64,000 nt of DNA. It comes from Marsupella aquatica. Its lineage: Eukaryota; Marchantiophyta. The notes beneath the pieces are model-generated. The model searched no databases, was not told the DNA's origin, and saw only the letters and a list, made by a program, of their open reading frames with translations. The stretch's first letter is position 1. Every line of letters starts with the position of its first letter. Made by a program: the position numbers and the translations under genes. Positions 54,879 to 64,000 of this stretch are shown here, piece by piece. The stretch lies in assembly GCA_973895155.1 (NCBI GenBank), contig OZ316891.1, positions 5,394,001-5,458,000 of the forward strand, read 5' to 3'.

Positions 54879-55919
54879 GAATTCACTCCAATACTACACT
54901 CTCCGATCCAGCAAAAGCTCTTGGTTCTTGACCTTAACAAGATTTGTTGGGATTGCATTAAGACCAGAAGCTCAGGACCATGGCGAAATCAGACAAGTTT
55001 ATGTGGTGTGCACTGGGGGAGACGTGGAGGGTTTAATTTCATGTATGTGGAGCGCCCATACCTCCACAAATTTCTATATGCAGCTTTCATGGTTTTTGAC
55101 GTCGCAATTTGGACTTGTGCAAGGAGGCCAAAACCAATGGACTTAATGGAGTTGATTTTCACTGAGGAGGAGCGTCAGAAGTTCAAGTTTGTCTTTACTC
55201 AAGAAGATACCTTTGATAGTTGCGTCCAAAGGCCAGATATAACAGATGGGAAGGCCAATTTACTTCTGAAGAATTTGCAAACCATTTGGGACCGTTTTCC
55301 AGAAAAATATGATGCTTCTAATACAGTTCTTATTGATGATTCTCCATTGAAGGCATTTTTGAATTATGATGTGAATGGATTGTTTCCAAATCCATTTACT
55401 CACACAACTTCAAATGACACTTTTTTGCCCGAGATATTATGGCCGTATCTTTGCAAATTGAGAAAGGCTTACTGCGTTCAACATTATATCATTGTCAACA
55501 ATCCAAAGTGGTCTGTTTTCAATTTATTAACAAGCAAGGAGGATCATGTTGCCATCTATGCTCGTTTGGAACAGAAGTGGGGAGATTGTCGTTGTATCCA
55601 TAAGGAGTTTGGAACCATCTTGGATGTGACTCCTGAAGAGATTCCTTGGGATGGAAAGAACGAGGTGCAGCATTACCCACCACTGGAGACGTGGACCACA
55701 GATGAGATCGAAGAAACTGCAAACGCAATACTTGGAGACAACTATTCTGGTCTTCATAGACAAAATAGAAGACATTTTATTTGGAAAGTTCTCAAAACTA
55801 GGGATCTCACCAATAAGTTTAAGAACCACCATGCGAGAGATACTTGCAACCGTGACATCCGCTATGATAAATCAGGAAGCAGACTTTCTTGTTCAAATGA
55901 GTTTTGTCTTGATCATTAG
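54879..55919 (+). CDS. Locus 2: FCP1/SCP-like HAD phosphatase-like domain
   Basis: It opens after a TTTCCAG acceptor. Joined to the previous exon it reads FDPEFTPILHSPIQQKLL. HAD motif I is VLDLNK: the nucleophile Asp remains, but the second Asp, the general acid, is Asn. Motif II is FDVAIWTCARRPKPMDLM, and motif III is TVLIDDSPLKAFLN followed by FPNPF and DTFLPEILWPYLCKL. About 100 further residues have no assigned domain. Its similarity to the exon at 47322-48026 is clear (FDVxIW, DS-LK, DTFL, PYL-KL). With Asn in motif I it probably cannot dephosphorylate and may bind instead. The stop is TAG at 55917-55919. Confidence 0.75.
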   Translation, partial: EFTPILHSPIQQKLLVLDLNKICWDCIKTRSSGPWRNQTSLCGVHWGRRGGFNFMYVERPYLHKFLYAAFMVFDVAIWTCARRPKPMDLMELIFTEEERQKFKFVFTQEDTFDSCVQRPDITDGKANLLLKNLQTIWDRFPEKYDASNTVLIDDSPLKAFLNYDVNGLFPNPFTHTTSNDTFLPEILWPYLCKLRKAYCVQHYIIVNNPKWSVFNLLTSKEDHVAIYARLEQKWGDCRCIHKEFGTILDVTPEEIPWDGKNEVQHYPPLETWTTDEIEETANAILGDNYSGLHRQNRRHFIWKVLKTRDLTNKFKNHHARDTCNRDIRYDKSGSRLSCSNEFCLDH

Positions 55920-56733
55920 GAGATAGGGTTGCTCTAGTGCCTACCCTGAATTGTACATTCATATTATGTCAAAGGATATATTTTGAACATGTAGGATAAA
56001 GTAAATAATTAGGATATGCTTAGTGTGAGGCTCTCTCACTGGACTGGACAATTTAATAATTATATAGTGGGTCAATCTCATTTTGACCTTTGATTTATGA
56101 CCATATATATTTTTTAATTTATAGATGGTCTGAGTGGTATTGGTCTCTGATTTTTGGACTAAATCAAATTTACTCTAATTTTTAAATTAATTAGAATATA
56201 TGATTTAAGTTATTATTAAACATTTGGGTGAAAAAAACAAAATTTTGGGCGTTCAAAAGTGTATATTTGGGCTGAAAAAAATTAGCTTTTGGGAATGCTT
56301 TAATAGAAATTTGGCCTGAAAAAAAATAACTTTAGGGTTCATCTTATGGACTTTTAAAAGTACAGTTTTAATGAATATAGTGATCGAAGTGAGAGATGCA
56401 ATCCTAGCCATTCATATGTGGGAACTGGTCACACTTTACATGAACTTTGGGCACAATCCAGCAAAGGCATTTATTACCAACCTAGTCATCTGTCACTGGG
56501 TCCCTTGTGGGTCAACTTTTTTGCTGATGTGTGCAAGCTTTTTTGCCAAAAACTTCTTCTCTTGAGGGGGTGTAAACACTTGGAGCAAATTGTGGATTCT
56601 TTTCAGGGAATTGCATCCATTCATTCTAGACCTGACACAATGCATTATTACTTCTAGCCATGACCCATTTGTGCTTAGGCATTTTAATTTTTGTGTAAGG
56701 AAATGACCATCAGCTTTCCTTTGGATGGAGACT

Positions 56734-56837
56734 GAGACACTCAACGGCCCCACCTTTAGTGTAAAGCCCCCCTTATATACCGAGATGGAGAGACACTCAA
56801 CGGCCCCACCGTAGTGTAAAGCCCCCCTTATATACCG
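56734..56837. repeat. 56-bp tandem duplication
   Basis: Two copies (about 56734-56782 and 56790-56837) of GAGACACTCAACGGCCCCAC...TATATACCG, nearly identical. Confidence 0.93.
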
Positions 56838-56905
56838 GGAGTAGTGGTTTAATAACTTGCATACGTCGTCCAATAAAGCCAATGCCCAGTGTGAAGTCCG
56901 TAGGG

Positions 56906-57209
56906 ATTCGCACACCAAGTTCTCCCTTGCCTCTGATGGCAATCGCCTCCATCTTGGGGTTGTAGAGCTCGAAGGTCTGTGTATGTTTGTTGAGATCCGC
57001 CTTTCTATCTGGGGGCTCAAAGCTAGGTCTGCGTTTGTGGAGATATTCTTTGCATTATTTTATGTCGAGCATCCTTCCGATTCGCACTCCAAGTTCTCCC
57101 TTGCCTCTGATCGCAATCGCCTCCATCTTGGGGTTGTAGAGCTCGAAGGTCTGTACGTTTGTTTAGATCCGCCTTTCTATCTAGGGTCTCAAAGCTAGGT
57201 CTGCGTTTG
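56906..57209. repeat. 174-bp tandem duplication
   Basis: Copies at 56906-57037 and 57080-57209 run from ATTCGCACWCCAAGTTCTCC to AGGTCTGCGTTTG with few substitutions, separated by about 42 bp in the first unit. Confidence 0.93.
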
Positions 57210-57345
57210 ATATACGCATTAGCTTATCTCGAGCATTTTTCCGATCCTCGAAACACGTCGATCCTGGCATTCAACAGTGCCAGGTATATACTGTAGAATC
57301 CCGCCGCCGCCTGTTCTTCTATGTTTCTGATTTGGCAATATAGCC

Positions 57346-57600
57346 TTTCGGCCACAACAGTTCTACTGTAAGTTTTTTCTGTAAGAGTAGCAGTGTCTGT
57401 TGACTTTGTTTACTCTATTTTTCGTTTCTGAGCTTTTCGGCCGCAATAGTTCGACTGTTTTGCCTGTAAGACCAGTGTATGTCTATTTTATTTACTTCAA
57501 TTTTCCATTTCTGAGTTTTTCGGCCACAACTCTTCTATTGCTTTAATTGTCTGTAATAGCAGTGTCTGTTGTTTACTCCACTTTTCCGTTTCTGATTGAA
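57346..57600. repeat. Three diverged tandem copies, 83-89-bp period
   Basis: Units start at about 57346, 57435 and 57518 with TTTCGGCCRCAA and share GCAGTGTCTGTTG-like and TTTTYCRTTTCTGA-like blocks. Confidence 0.8.
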
Positions 57601-57994
57601 ACTAACTTGACCTTCGCCGGCCATCCACGTTGTTGGACTTGTTCCCTCCCCGAAAGACAAATACGATTAAAATTTGTGTAGTCTTGCATGCATGCTGGAT
57701 TTCTCATTCTGCCGGGCCCTTCACTCTCCATTCTTCCCTGACTTTTCCTTTGGTTTCAATTGAAATGGTTTATTTCTTTGTTTAATTTGGACTGTACTTT
57801 TTCCCTTTGTTTTCAATTCGATTGTGTTTGTTCCTTATCTTTACGTTGCTGTTCTTCTGTGCTATACTTCTATGTCGTTCATTCGTTCATGTATTCATCC
57901 TTGTCCTTAATTTGCTTGTTGAATCGTTTTGTTAATTTATGTCCACTTGGTCGTGTGTTACATGCAGGACAGACAGCAGGAAATCAGAAAGATC

Positions 57995-58315
57995 ATGGAA
58001 CCGACTTCGAATCGGAAGGAAGTTACTCCACGAAATACAGTAAGGAGAGCCATGGACTTGGTTTCAACGATTGAGGAACCCATTAATCCTACTGAAATGG
58101 ACCGGTTTTTGGCAATGGAGGAACTCATTCCCGGCGTCCCTAACTCCATCACAGTCACACATATTGTGCCGAATCTGCCATTAAGGGACCTCCACACGCT
58201 CGCCTCAGTCAGTCGCAGCTGGAGGCGGTTGATAAACAGTCCATTGATCTGGAATGACAAAGTCCGCGCTCTCAGACAATGTCTAGCTCTACTCTCAATA
58301 TGTTTTCGAGAGTGA
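57995..58315 (+). CDS. Small F-box protein
   Basis: The start ATG at 57995 (MEPTSNRKE) gives about 106 residues. MEELIPGVPNSITVTHIV, then RDLHTLASVSRSWRRLINSPLIW is a typical plant F-box: IPG-P start, conserved Ser-Arg-x-Trp. The Kelch repeats that usually follow are missing; the stop comes about 20 residues after the F-box. It would bind the SKP1 subunit of an SCF ubiquitin ligase but lacks a substrate domain, unless a downstream exon is used. A leader intron probably precedes it (acceptor at 57967). The N-terminal F-box is similar in style to the F-box-like ORF at 38474-39013. Confidence 0.7.
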   Translation: MEPTSNRKEVTPRNTVRRAMDLVSTIEEPINPTEMDRFLAMEELIPGVPNSITVTHIVPNLPLRDLHTLASVSRSWRRLINSPLIWNDKVRALRQCLALLSICFRE

Positions 58316-58479
58316 GATTATTTGAGTTTAATTTGGGCTGGATGACGATTAGGAGCAGTGTGCAGGAGTTTACATAAGTTTGGGATTGATGATAATGGGT
58401 ATTAGTGTACAGAACATCGATAAACTAGGACATGCCACTACAACAGCTCTGTTAATAAAAATTGGCCCTTCCTAAGGCC

Positions 58480-58780
58480 CCCTCTGCCTTCGTTGAAATT
58501 GACATTTTTGGATACTCGTTTTGAATGTCTGTGTGAGCGAATGAAAGAGAAAATAATGAAATCGCCACATGAGGCAGGGGATTGTTTCAAGCCATAGAGG
58601 GATCTCGCGAGCGATATGCCTAAGAGGCAAACATATAGATTTGGATCCCAAACTTCTAAACCAAGGGGTAGATCCATGTCAAATTCTTGAGATAGGGACC
58701 CATATAGAAATGCAGCAATGACGTCTGTACATCTAATTGATGGAGATCAAAGTTGTAGTGAAGTGCACGAGCGAATAAGA
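58480..58780 (-). pseudogene. Copia reverse-transcriptase relic
   Basis: Minus-strand fragment reading DVIAAFLYGSLSQEFDMDLP, then LGLEVWDPNLYVC and SLYGLKQSPASCG. This is the N-terminal part of a copia RT, the same block as at 6060-6300 but diverged. A frameshift at its upstream end separates a HQLDV piece. No LTRs or target duplication were found around it. Confidence 0.85.
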
Positions 58781-58842
58781 AATGCAAAGATTGAAGTCGC
58801 ACTGTATGCAAAAATGCATTGTGTCTTTGGTTGTGTGCGGGT

Positions 58843-58978
58843 CCCCTTACAATACTAGTTGAATGTCGTGTTTAGCTGTCCCTGTTTGGAGGTCTGGCCT
58901 GTGTCTTGGGCGGCTCCCCCTACAATAGTTGAACGTCGTGTTTAGCCGTCTCTCTTTGGAGGCCTGGCCTCTATCTTG
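58843..58978. repeat. 73-bp tandem duplication
   Basis: Two copies start at 58843 and 58916 with CCCCYTACAATA...GTTGAAYGTCGTGTTTAGC and GTTTGGAGGYCTGGCCT-like parts. There is no palindromic core, unlike the arrays at 17 and 43 kb that share its length. Confidence 0.88.
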
Positions 58979-59333
58979 GTTTCACTGACCACTGCTTTCT
59001 GTTTAGATTGACTGCTGGACTCATTCCATTCATCTCTTATATCATGAAGAGAGATCTAGAGTTAAAGTACACTCTGAATGGATTTGACCACTCTTTACTC
59101 TTTCAAACTTGTCTCCATTTAATCACAAAATATGGAGAGGGGGATGTCAGTAAGGCCACCCCTGACAATGTTCTTAACATAGAAATTAAATTTTGCAATG
59201 AGGCGGAGGTAGTTTAAATTTTGCAATGAGGACAGGCGCGATGTAGTTACGAGGTGTCTGCGCGCTGGAAGATGATGGTCACAACGTACTGACAAGTAAT
59301 TGTGGGCTCCTACTTACAGGTCTATTTACGTCT
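58979..59333. other. 3' flank of the ABCB gene
   Basis: No gene recognised. On the minus strand this is downstream of the ABCB stop codon and would contain its 3' untranslated region. No clear polyadenylation signal could be chosen. Confidence 0.5.
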
Positions 59334-60551
59334 TTATGGCTCCCGGGAGTGATTTTGAAGTGTCATCAGTCGGGAATACACACCGCCCTTTTTGAGAAGA
59401 GTTGCGTGCGAACCTTGCTCAACGACACTGCCGTCCTGCACTACTGCAATCGAGTCTGCTCCCTGGATAGTGGAGAGGCGATGGGCTACCATGATCGTCG
59501 TTCTGCCCTTCCTCATCAACTTGTCAATTGCATCCTGCACAACCTTCTCGGATTCTGCGTCCAAGGCGGATGTCGCTTCATCGAACAGGAAGATCGTAGG
59601 GTCCTTGAGCACAGCACGGGCTATGGCCACGCGTTGCTTTTGTCCACCAGAGAGTTGCACCCCCCGTTCTCCAACTTGGGTTTTGTATCCTTCGGGAAGC
59701 GAACTGATGAATTTGTGAGCGTTAGCTGCCTTTGCCGCCTCTATAACTTCTGCCTCACTGGCTCCGTTCTTTCCATAGAGGATGTTCTCATATATGGTGG
59801 TCGCAAAGAGAGCTGGCTCTTGCTGCACCAAAGCAATGTGCCGCCGCAGAAACTGCAAATTGTAGGTCTTGATATTCTTCCCATCGATGCGAATCTCGCC
59901 GGACAACGGATCATAGAACCTCTCGATCAAGGCTATGATGGAGCTTTTCCCGCATCCACTAGCTCCGACGAGGGCAAGGCTGCGGCCGAACTTGACCTTC
60001 AAGTTCAAATCTCGCAAGACGATGAGGTCCGGCCTTGTTGGATACGCGAATGTGACTCGCTTCAGCTCGATGTCTCCATCGATCCTTGTTTCTGTCGTCT
60101 TCTCTTTAGGACTATCCGGGTCAATTTTTGTCTCTCGATTGATGATATGGAATAGCGATGCGACGACCTGTGTTCCTCTGACAAGGTCGGGCGTGAGTGA
60201 GAAGGCCTCTGCAGCCGTAAAACTGCAAAAGACCACGATCAGAAAAACCTTCAAGATAGTCGGAAATGTGGCTTGTCCAGAAGCCACCAGTTTGCCAGCG
60301 TACCACAGCCCCAATCCAACTGACGAGTACAACAAGAACTGAGAAATCCCGTATCCGAATCCCACGACATGTCCTTTCCGAAAGCTCTTCTCGTGCATTC
60401 CTTCTAGTTCATTTGTGAAGAGAGCTTGGACCTTGTCCTCAGCACTGAATGCTGCCACGGTGCGGATATTACCCACCGCCTCTCCCGCCAATTGAGTTGC
60501 TCGATCGTATGCCTTCGCTTGCTCTTTGGCAAACTTGCTGAGTAATACTTG
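59334..60551 (-). CDS. ABCB last exon: end of TMD2 and NBD2
   Basis: Starts after the TTGATGCAG acceptor with [19 protein letters not shown]. Two or three membrane helices ([40 protein letters not shown]) precede NBD2: GASGCGKSS (Walker A), LVQQEPALF (Q-loop), [14 protein letters not shown] (signature), [12 protein letters not shown] (Walker B plus catalytic Glu) and MVAHRLST (His). It ends [11 protein letters not shown], stop TAA at 59334-59336. Confidence 0.96.
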   Translation of the reverse strand, partial: QVLLSKFAKEQAKAYDRATQLAGEAVGNIRTVAAFSAEDKVQALFTNELEGMHEKSFRKGHVVGFGYGISQFLLYSSVGLGLWYAGKLVASGQATFPTILKVFLIVVFCSFTAAEAFSLTPDLVRGTQVVASLFHIINRETKIDPDSPKEKTTETRIDGDIELKRVTFAYPTRPDLIVLRDLNLKVKFGRSLALVGASGCGKSSIIALIERFYDPLSGEIRIDGKNIKTYNLQFLRRHIALVQQEPALFATTIYENILYGKNGASEAEVIEAAKAANAHKFISSLPEGYKTQVGERGVQLSGGQKQRVAIARAVLKDPTIFLFDEATSALDAESEKVVQDAIDKLMRKGRTTIMVAHRLSTIQGADSIAVVQDGSVVEQGSHATLLKKGGVYSRLMTLQNHSREP

Positions 60552-63500
60552 CTGCATCAATTAAATTTGCCACCAGAGTCAAGAACGGCCCACGTCCCCG
60601 GAACATGTTTAAACATTGAGACAAATTATGCATCATAAGACATGTTCCTGAACGGGAGAGAGATTATTACAGGAAAGTGAAAGCGGTAAGGGATGTACTC
60701 ACCTCGAATACAGCTGCACACGTGATCGCTGGAAATGCGACTAACATAATAAAGGCCAGTTTCCACTGTATTACGAAAGAGATCGCAAATGAAAGAACTG
60801 TAAGCGAGATCGTCGACACGATAACATTCGTTCGATCTACTAGGGCAGTTCTCACAGTCGTTGCGTCCGAAGCTAAACGAGCTGCCAGCTGACTGCTGTT
60901 GTTAGCATCTTCTTCAAACCACCCAAGCTCGTTTCGCAAAATTTCTGTTCAGTAGCGCATGACATATTATCAGCAGTGTACAACAACGGAGCGCAGCATT
61001 CCTAAGTGTCTCGTTGTCATCATACGAAGTTACCACTCAGTGCTTAAATTGTAGCTTAATTTAACAGAACTTTGGATCTACTCAGTCTTCATGATTTAGT
61101 TCCAAAAAATAAGTACTATAATTAGTCTAATGTCGATGGACAGAATAGAGGACAACAAGTCAAGAGCTGGGGTTCGTCCTTACTCTCAAACAGCTTTCTA
61201 CGAACGCGGTTGACCAGTTTTTCTCCCAGCACTCCCACCGAGTAATGTTGAAGATTGTAAATGACAATACAACAGACACCAAGCCCGACGAAGAACAAAC
61301 TCAATTTTGAAATGTCCTTCCTCATGTGACTTTGGTCTGGATTGTAATAGTCCGCCACCACACTGGCGAGAATCAAGGCAATCATAGGGCTTATCCAGCC
61401 AGCTCCTATTGATCCTATCATGGCTGCCAAGACATATACCCAGTCGTCCCCTGTCATTGCGATAAGGCGTTTCATCCCTCCCTTCGCAGCATTCACTACT
61501 TTTTCCTGTTGCTTTTGCTCGTGTGCTGATTCTGGCGTTCGGCTCGATCTATGGTGGCAGGTGGAACATTAATTAGGACGAGACAGCAACCCAATCACGA
61601 GCCATTATATCGTAGTTGATATAAATACTTGACCACTCTGGTAAAGGACCCATAAAGCTGAACTCAAAACTCGACCGAAAACATATATATACCCTTCATC
61701 ACAACGTGATTGATGCTTCGCTTCGTCTACTTTCTGTATGAGTTTGCACAAATGTGGATTGGGTATAAATGATTAGTGAAAGTTTTATTGGGATATTTTA
61801 GATCACAGATACAGACTGTTGCAGGACTTAGAGGGAAAGTACCGAAATTTAGGTTTCTGTTTCAAGTACCGGATGAAGTGGCATTACCCTGGATTCGAAG
61901 AATAAGAGAATGAAAAGTCGGAACTACTGCAATCTCCATGGCCACTGGTGGAATTGATGGTCCGTTCTTGAAGCGCTACCAGGGCAAAATAAGCCCCATC
62001 TTTTCTCGATAGAAGGTCTTGGTGAGTGCCGCTCTCCACAATACTCCCCTGTTCTACCACAGCAATTCTGCCCGCATTACGTATTGTAGAAAGGCGATGC
62101 GCCACCAGAATCGTAGTCCTTCCCACCATGATGCGGTCCAGGGCTTCTTGCACCTCCTGTTCTGAGCTTGCATCCAATGCACTGGTGGCCTCGTCAAGAA
62201 GCAGAACCCTCGGATCTCTTACTATTGCGCGAGCAATTGCTATGCGCTGCCTCTGCCCCCCTGAAAGCTGGACACCCCTCTCCCCAACCTGTATCACATG
62301 CGATAGAGTGATCTTCAATTTTCATCAGAGTGAGCTCTTTGATAACGTCTTCACCATTTTTGCGCTTGAGTCCCTGAATTTCACTACTAACAGGCTCCTG
62401 GATCTCGAGACGGATCCAGAAGTACTTACGTACAGCTTACTGTACTGTACTGTTGAGCCTAAGGGTTCAAACGTCAGTACTACGGGGAGCACTGCTTTAT
62501 TGCTTTAAACCAAACATGGTCTAGTTCCTTGCACTTTACTCTGGAATTGTAAACGTAACCTCACCGTCCGCAAAATGAATGTGAGACCTAGCTAGGCTGT
62601 AGATACGTTAAGAGAATAGTTAGAGTCTAGCATTGAGCAGAAACAGAGGCTGTTGCAACTGATTGAGTTCCACCCCATCAACTTCAGCAGATGAGGCAAG
62701 TGGGAGGAGGGACCAAGGGGCACCTGCCTGAGTTTGATATCCATGTGGAAGCGCGCTGATGAAAGTATGGGCATTTGCCACCTTGGCCGCCTCTTCAATA
62801 TCTTTCTCGCTAGCATTGTCGTTACCGTATGCAATATTTGCAGCAATTGTCGTGGCAAACAATGCTGGCTCCTGGTTGACTAGGCCTATCTGCCGCCGCA
62901 ACCACTTCAATTCTATCTTTCTCAGGTCCAGACCATCCAGTAAGACCTCTCCTGCAGTTTGAAGATAATTACTTATTAGGAGTGAGTGCATCATTCTACA
63001 GGCCATCAGGTCGAGAGGAACGCGGGACCATATATAGACTGTACAAAGAATGACATAAATCCAATGCCACTCAACAGATCAGCTTGTCTAGACAGTACAT
63101 TGATCAGTCTTTCTGCATAGTCTGCTACCTGCAGTGGGATCATAGAAGCGTTCGATGAGTGAAACGACGGTACTCTTCCCAGAACCACTGCGGCCAACAA
63201 TAGCCACACTCTCTCCTGACGATATAACCATGCAGAACTTCTGGAAGATAGGGAGGTCAGGCCTCGAGGGATACGAAAAATCAACGTTGCGAAGCTCAAT
63301 ATGACCCTCTACGTTGGTGGGCGTCATCGCACTTTGAATTGGCTTATTGATTGAAGGCTCGCGATTGATTACTTGAAACAACTTGTAAGCGGCAGCCTGT
63401 GCTTTTTGAAATGGAGTGATATTGGACATGGCTAGTGCTAGCGACCTGTGTTGCGTTTCAGACAAGCTTGTCAGCAAACAAATGAATATTGATTCACGTA

Positions 63501-64000
63501 CTGCAGATCAATTGTGCGCAATTGATAAGCGAGAGTCCCTTAATTCCACTACATTGCTTTTCTTATTATAATGTCACCCACTCATTAACTCCCGCTTTAC
63601 CTCCGAAGCAGTCATTCAACTTCTAATCTCAAAAGATGACAAAGGAAAACTAGCTTCACAATAATAAATCATGAATCGATAAACAAGATTGTATCTATAT
63701 AAATGACCATAAAACCTCTGCAAAGTAAAATTACATATCAGGGTTGATGCCAATCGATCAATAAAGTAGACTTACGTGCTCCCGACGACGACGTTGAAAA
63801 TTGTGGCAATGACATCGCCCCCATTGGCTACACCCTTGCGGACGAGGATCCCGCCGAAAAAGAGGCACAAAGCATAGCAGCTGAACAGAACATACACGGT
63901 AATACCCAATCCCATACCCTTGACAAAAGCACCTCTCACACTGAGCTTGAGCGTCTTCTGTAACGCGTCCGAATAAGACTTGGCAAATTTCTCCTCAGCC
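59334..64000 (-). CDS. ABCB-type full ABC transporter (P-glycoprotein/MDR family), 3' two-thirds
   Basis: Minus strand, continuing beyond the right edge. Exons (in transcription order) are >64000-63776, 63445-63129, 62951-62728, 62288-61888, 61548-61184, 60944-60703 and 60551-59334. All join in frame with AG acceptors and GT donors, except one GC donor. The product has the last helices of TMD1, NBD1, a short Ser/Glu-rich linker, all of TMD2 and NBD2, as in full-size plant ABCB proteins that export auxin or other lipophilic substrates at the plasma membrane. Both nucleotide sites have intact Walker A, Q-loop, LSGGQ, Walker B and His-loop. No stop or frameshift was seen, in contrast to every other large gene here, so the gene is probably functional. 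Which ABCB subgroup it belongs to cannot be told from these parts. Confidence 0.95.
60703..60944 (-). CDS. ABCB exon: TMD2 middle
   Basis: After a CTGAACAG acceptor, encodes [20 protein letters not shown], the usual coupling region of ABCB TMD2, and helices through [20 protein letters not shown]. The donor is TTCGAG|GTGAGT. Confidence 0.95.
61184..61548 (-). CDS. ABCB exon: linker and first helices of TMD2
   Basis: After a CACCATAG acceptor, encodes the linker [16 protein letters not shown], then [20 protein letters not shown] and the following membrane helices. The donor is TTTGAGA|GTAAGG. Confidence 0.94.
61888..62288 (-). CDS. ABCB exon: second half of NBD1
   Basis: After a GTGATACAG acceptor, begins [20 protein letters not shown] (signature), then [12 protein letters not shown] (Walker B), ILVAHRLST (His-loop) and a Ser-rich start of the linker. 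The donor is CCAGG|GTAATG. Confidence 0.95.
62728..62951 (-). CDS. ABCB exon: middle of NBD1
   Basis: After an AACTGCAG acceptor, encodes [20 protein letters not shown], then [19 protein letters not shown] (Q-loop), and ends HGYQTQ. The next exon starts VGERG in phase 0, so the donor must be CAG|GCAGGT, a GC donor. Confidence 0.92.
63129..63445 (-). CDS. ABCB exon: end of TMD1 and Walker A of NBD1
   Basis: After a CGCAACACAG acceptor, encodes [20 protein letters not shown], then [16 protein letters not shown] and [10 protein letters not shown] (Walker A), ending YDPTAG. The donor is GCAG|GTAGCA. Confidence 0.95.
63776..64000 (-). CDS. ABCB exon: TMD1 helices, runs off the window
   Basis: Reads [20 protein letters not shown], then two membrane helices ([32 protein letters not shown]). 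The donor is AGCAC|GTAAGT, in phase with the next exon. The 5' end lies outside the window. Confidence 0.93.

Larger units (their letters stand above)
55920..57994. other. Upstream region of the small F-box gene, with nested tandem duplications
   Basis: AT-rich to about 56,400, with 56,215-56,385 resembling 4130-4340. Then three sets of tandem copies follow: 56734-56837, 56906-57209 and 57346-57600. A CCGCCGCCGCC stretch lies near 57,302. The region 57,600-57,960 looks like a 5' leader intron ending in a TACATGCAG acceptor at 57967. Two TTATATACC motifs (in the first duplication) could be TATA elements. Confidence 0.5.

Noticed and set aside
59349-60342. Plus-strand open frames opposite the ABCB last exon
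   Set aside because: They are complements of the highly conserved NBD2 coding sequence.

Overview
This looks like nuclear DNA of a land plant. It carries a full-size plant-type ABCB transporter gene with short introns, a Ty1/copia retrotransposon, a TTTAGGG-type telomeric motif, F-box proteins and several transposon-derived gene families with plant domains. Nothing identifies the species. The mix of families (VGHTH-motif transposase-like proteins, mobile-domain proteins, truncated F-box proteins) made me think of a non-seed plant, but that is only an impression.

Layout. 1-0.84 kb: 3' part of a gene with a degenerate RING-like motif. 0.84-4.43 kb: intergenic, with a 36-bp-arm hairpin. 4,434-11,159: a complete but decayed copia element on the minus strand (344-bp LTRs, GAGTA target duplication). 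11.4-20.6 kb: two tandem minus-strand genes of the VGHTH (DUF7869-like, transposase-like) family. The left one is frame-broken and the right one is largely open. A 73-bp-period array with a palindromic core lies between them. 21.0-27.5 kb: a minus-strand mobile-domain-type gene split by a 4,629-bp insertion (21,549-26,177, GATAC duplication). The insertion carries its own broken gene on the plus strand. 27,929-28,593: a small TIR element with an 8-bp duplication. 29.0-29.7 kb: an orphan relative of the N-terminal module of the transposase-like genes. 30-37.8 kb: repeat-rich intergenic DNA, including a head-to-head telomeric motif and a SINE-like remnant.

37.8-56 kb is the most unusual part. 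Two diverged loci share a domain order: a ParB-like domain (GGQH or SGQH motif), a degenerate permuted DNA-methyltransferase-like domain, a charged or acidic linker, and an FCP1/SCP-like HAD phosphatase-like domain. Locus 1 (39.3-48.0 kb) also has a Ulp1-type cysteine peptidase with an intact catalytic set and is preceded by an F-box-like ORF. Locus 2 (49.5-55.9 kb) lacks the peptidase. Both have single-base frame breaks. Their introns and flanks hold three unrelated families of short palindromes, largely arranged as arrays with spacings of about 47-76 bp. A fourth such array sits in the 17 kb region.

56-59.3 kb: tandem duplications, a small F-box gene and a copia reverse-transcriptase relic. 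59,334-64,000: the 3' two-thirds of an intact ABCB (P-glycoprotein/MDR-type) gene on the minus strand. Its exon boundaries can be placed to the base and one intron appears to be GC-AG. It runs off the right edge.
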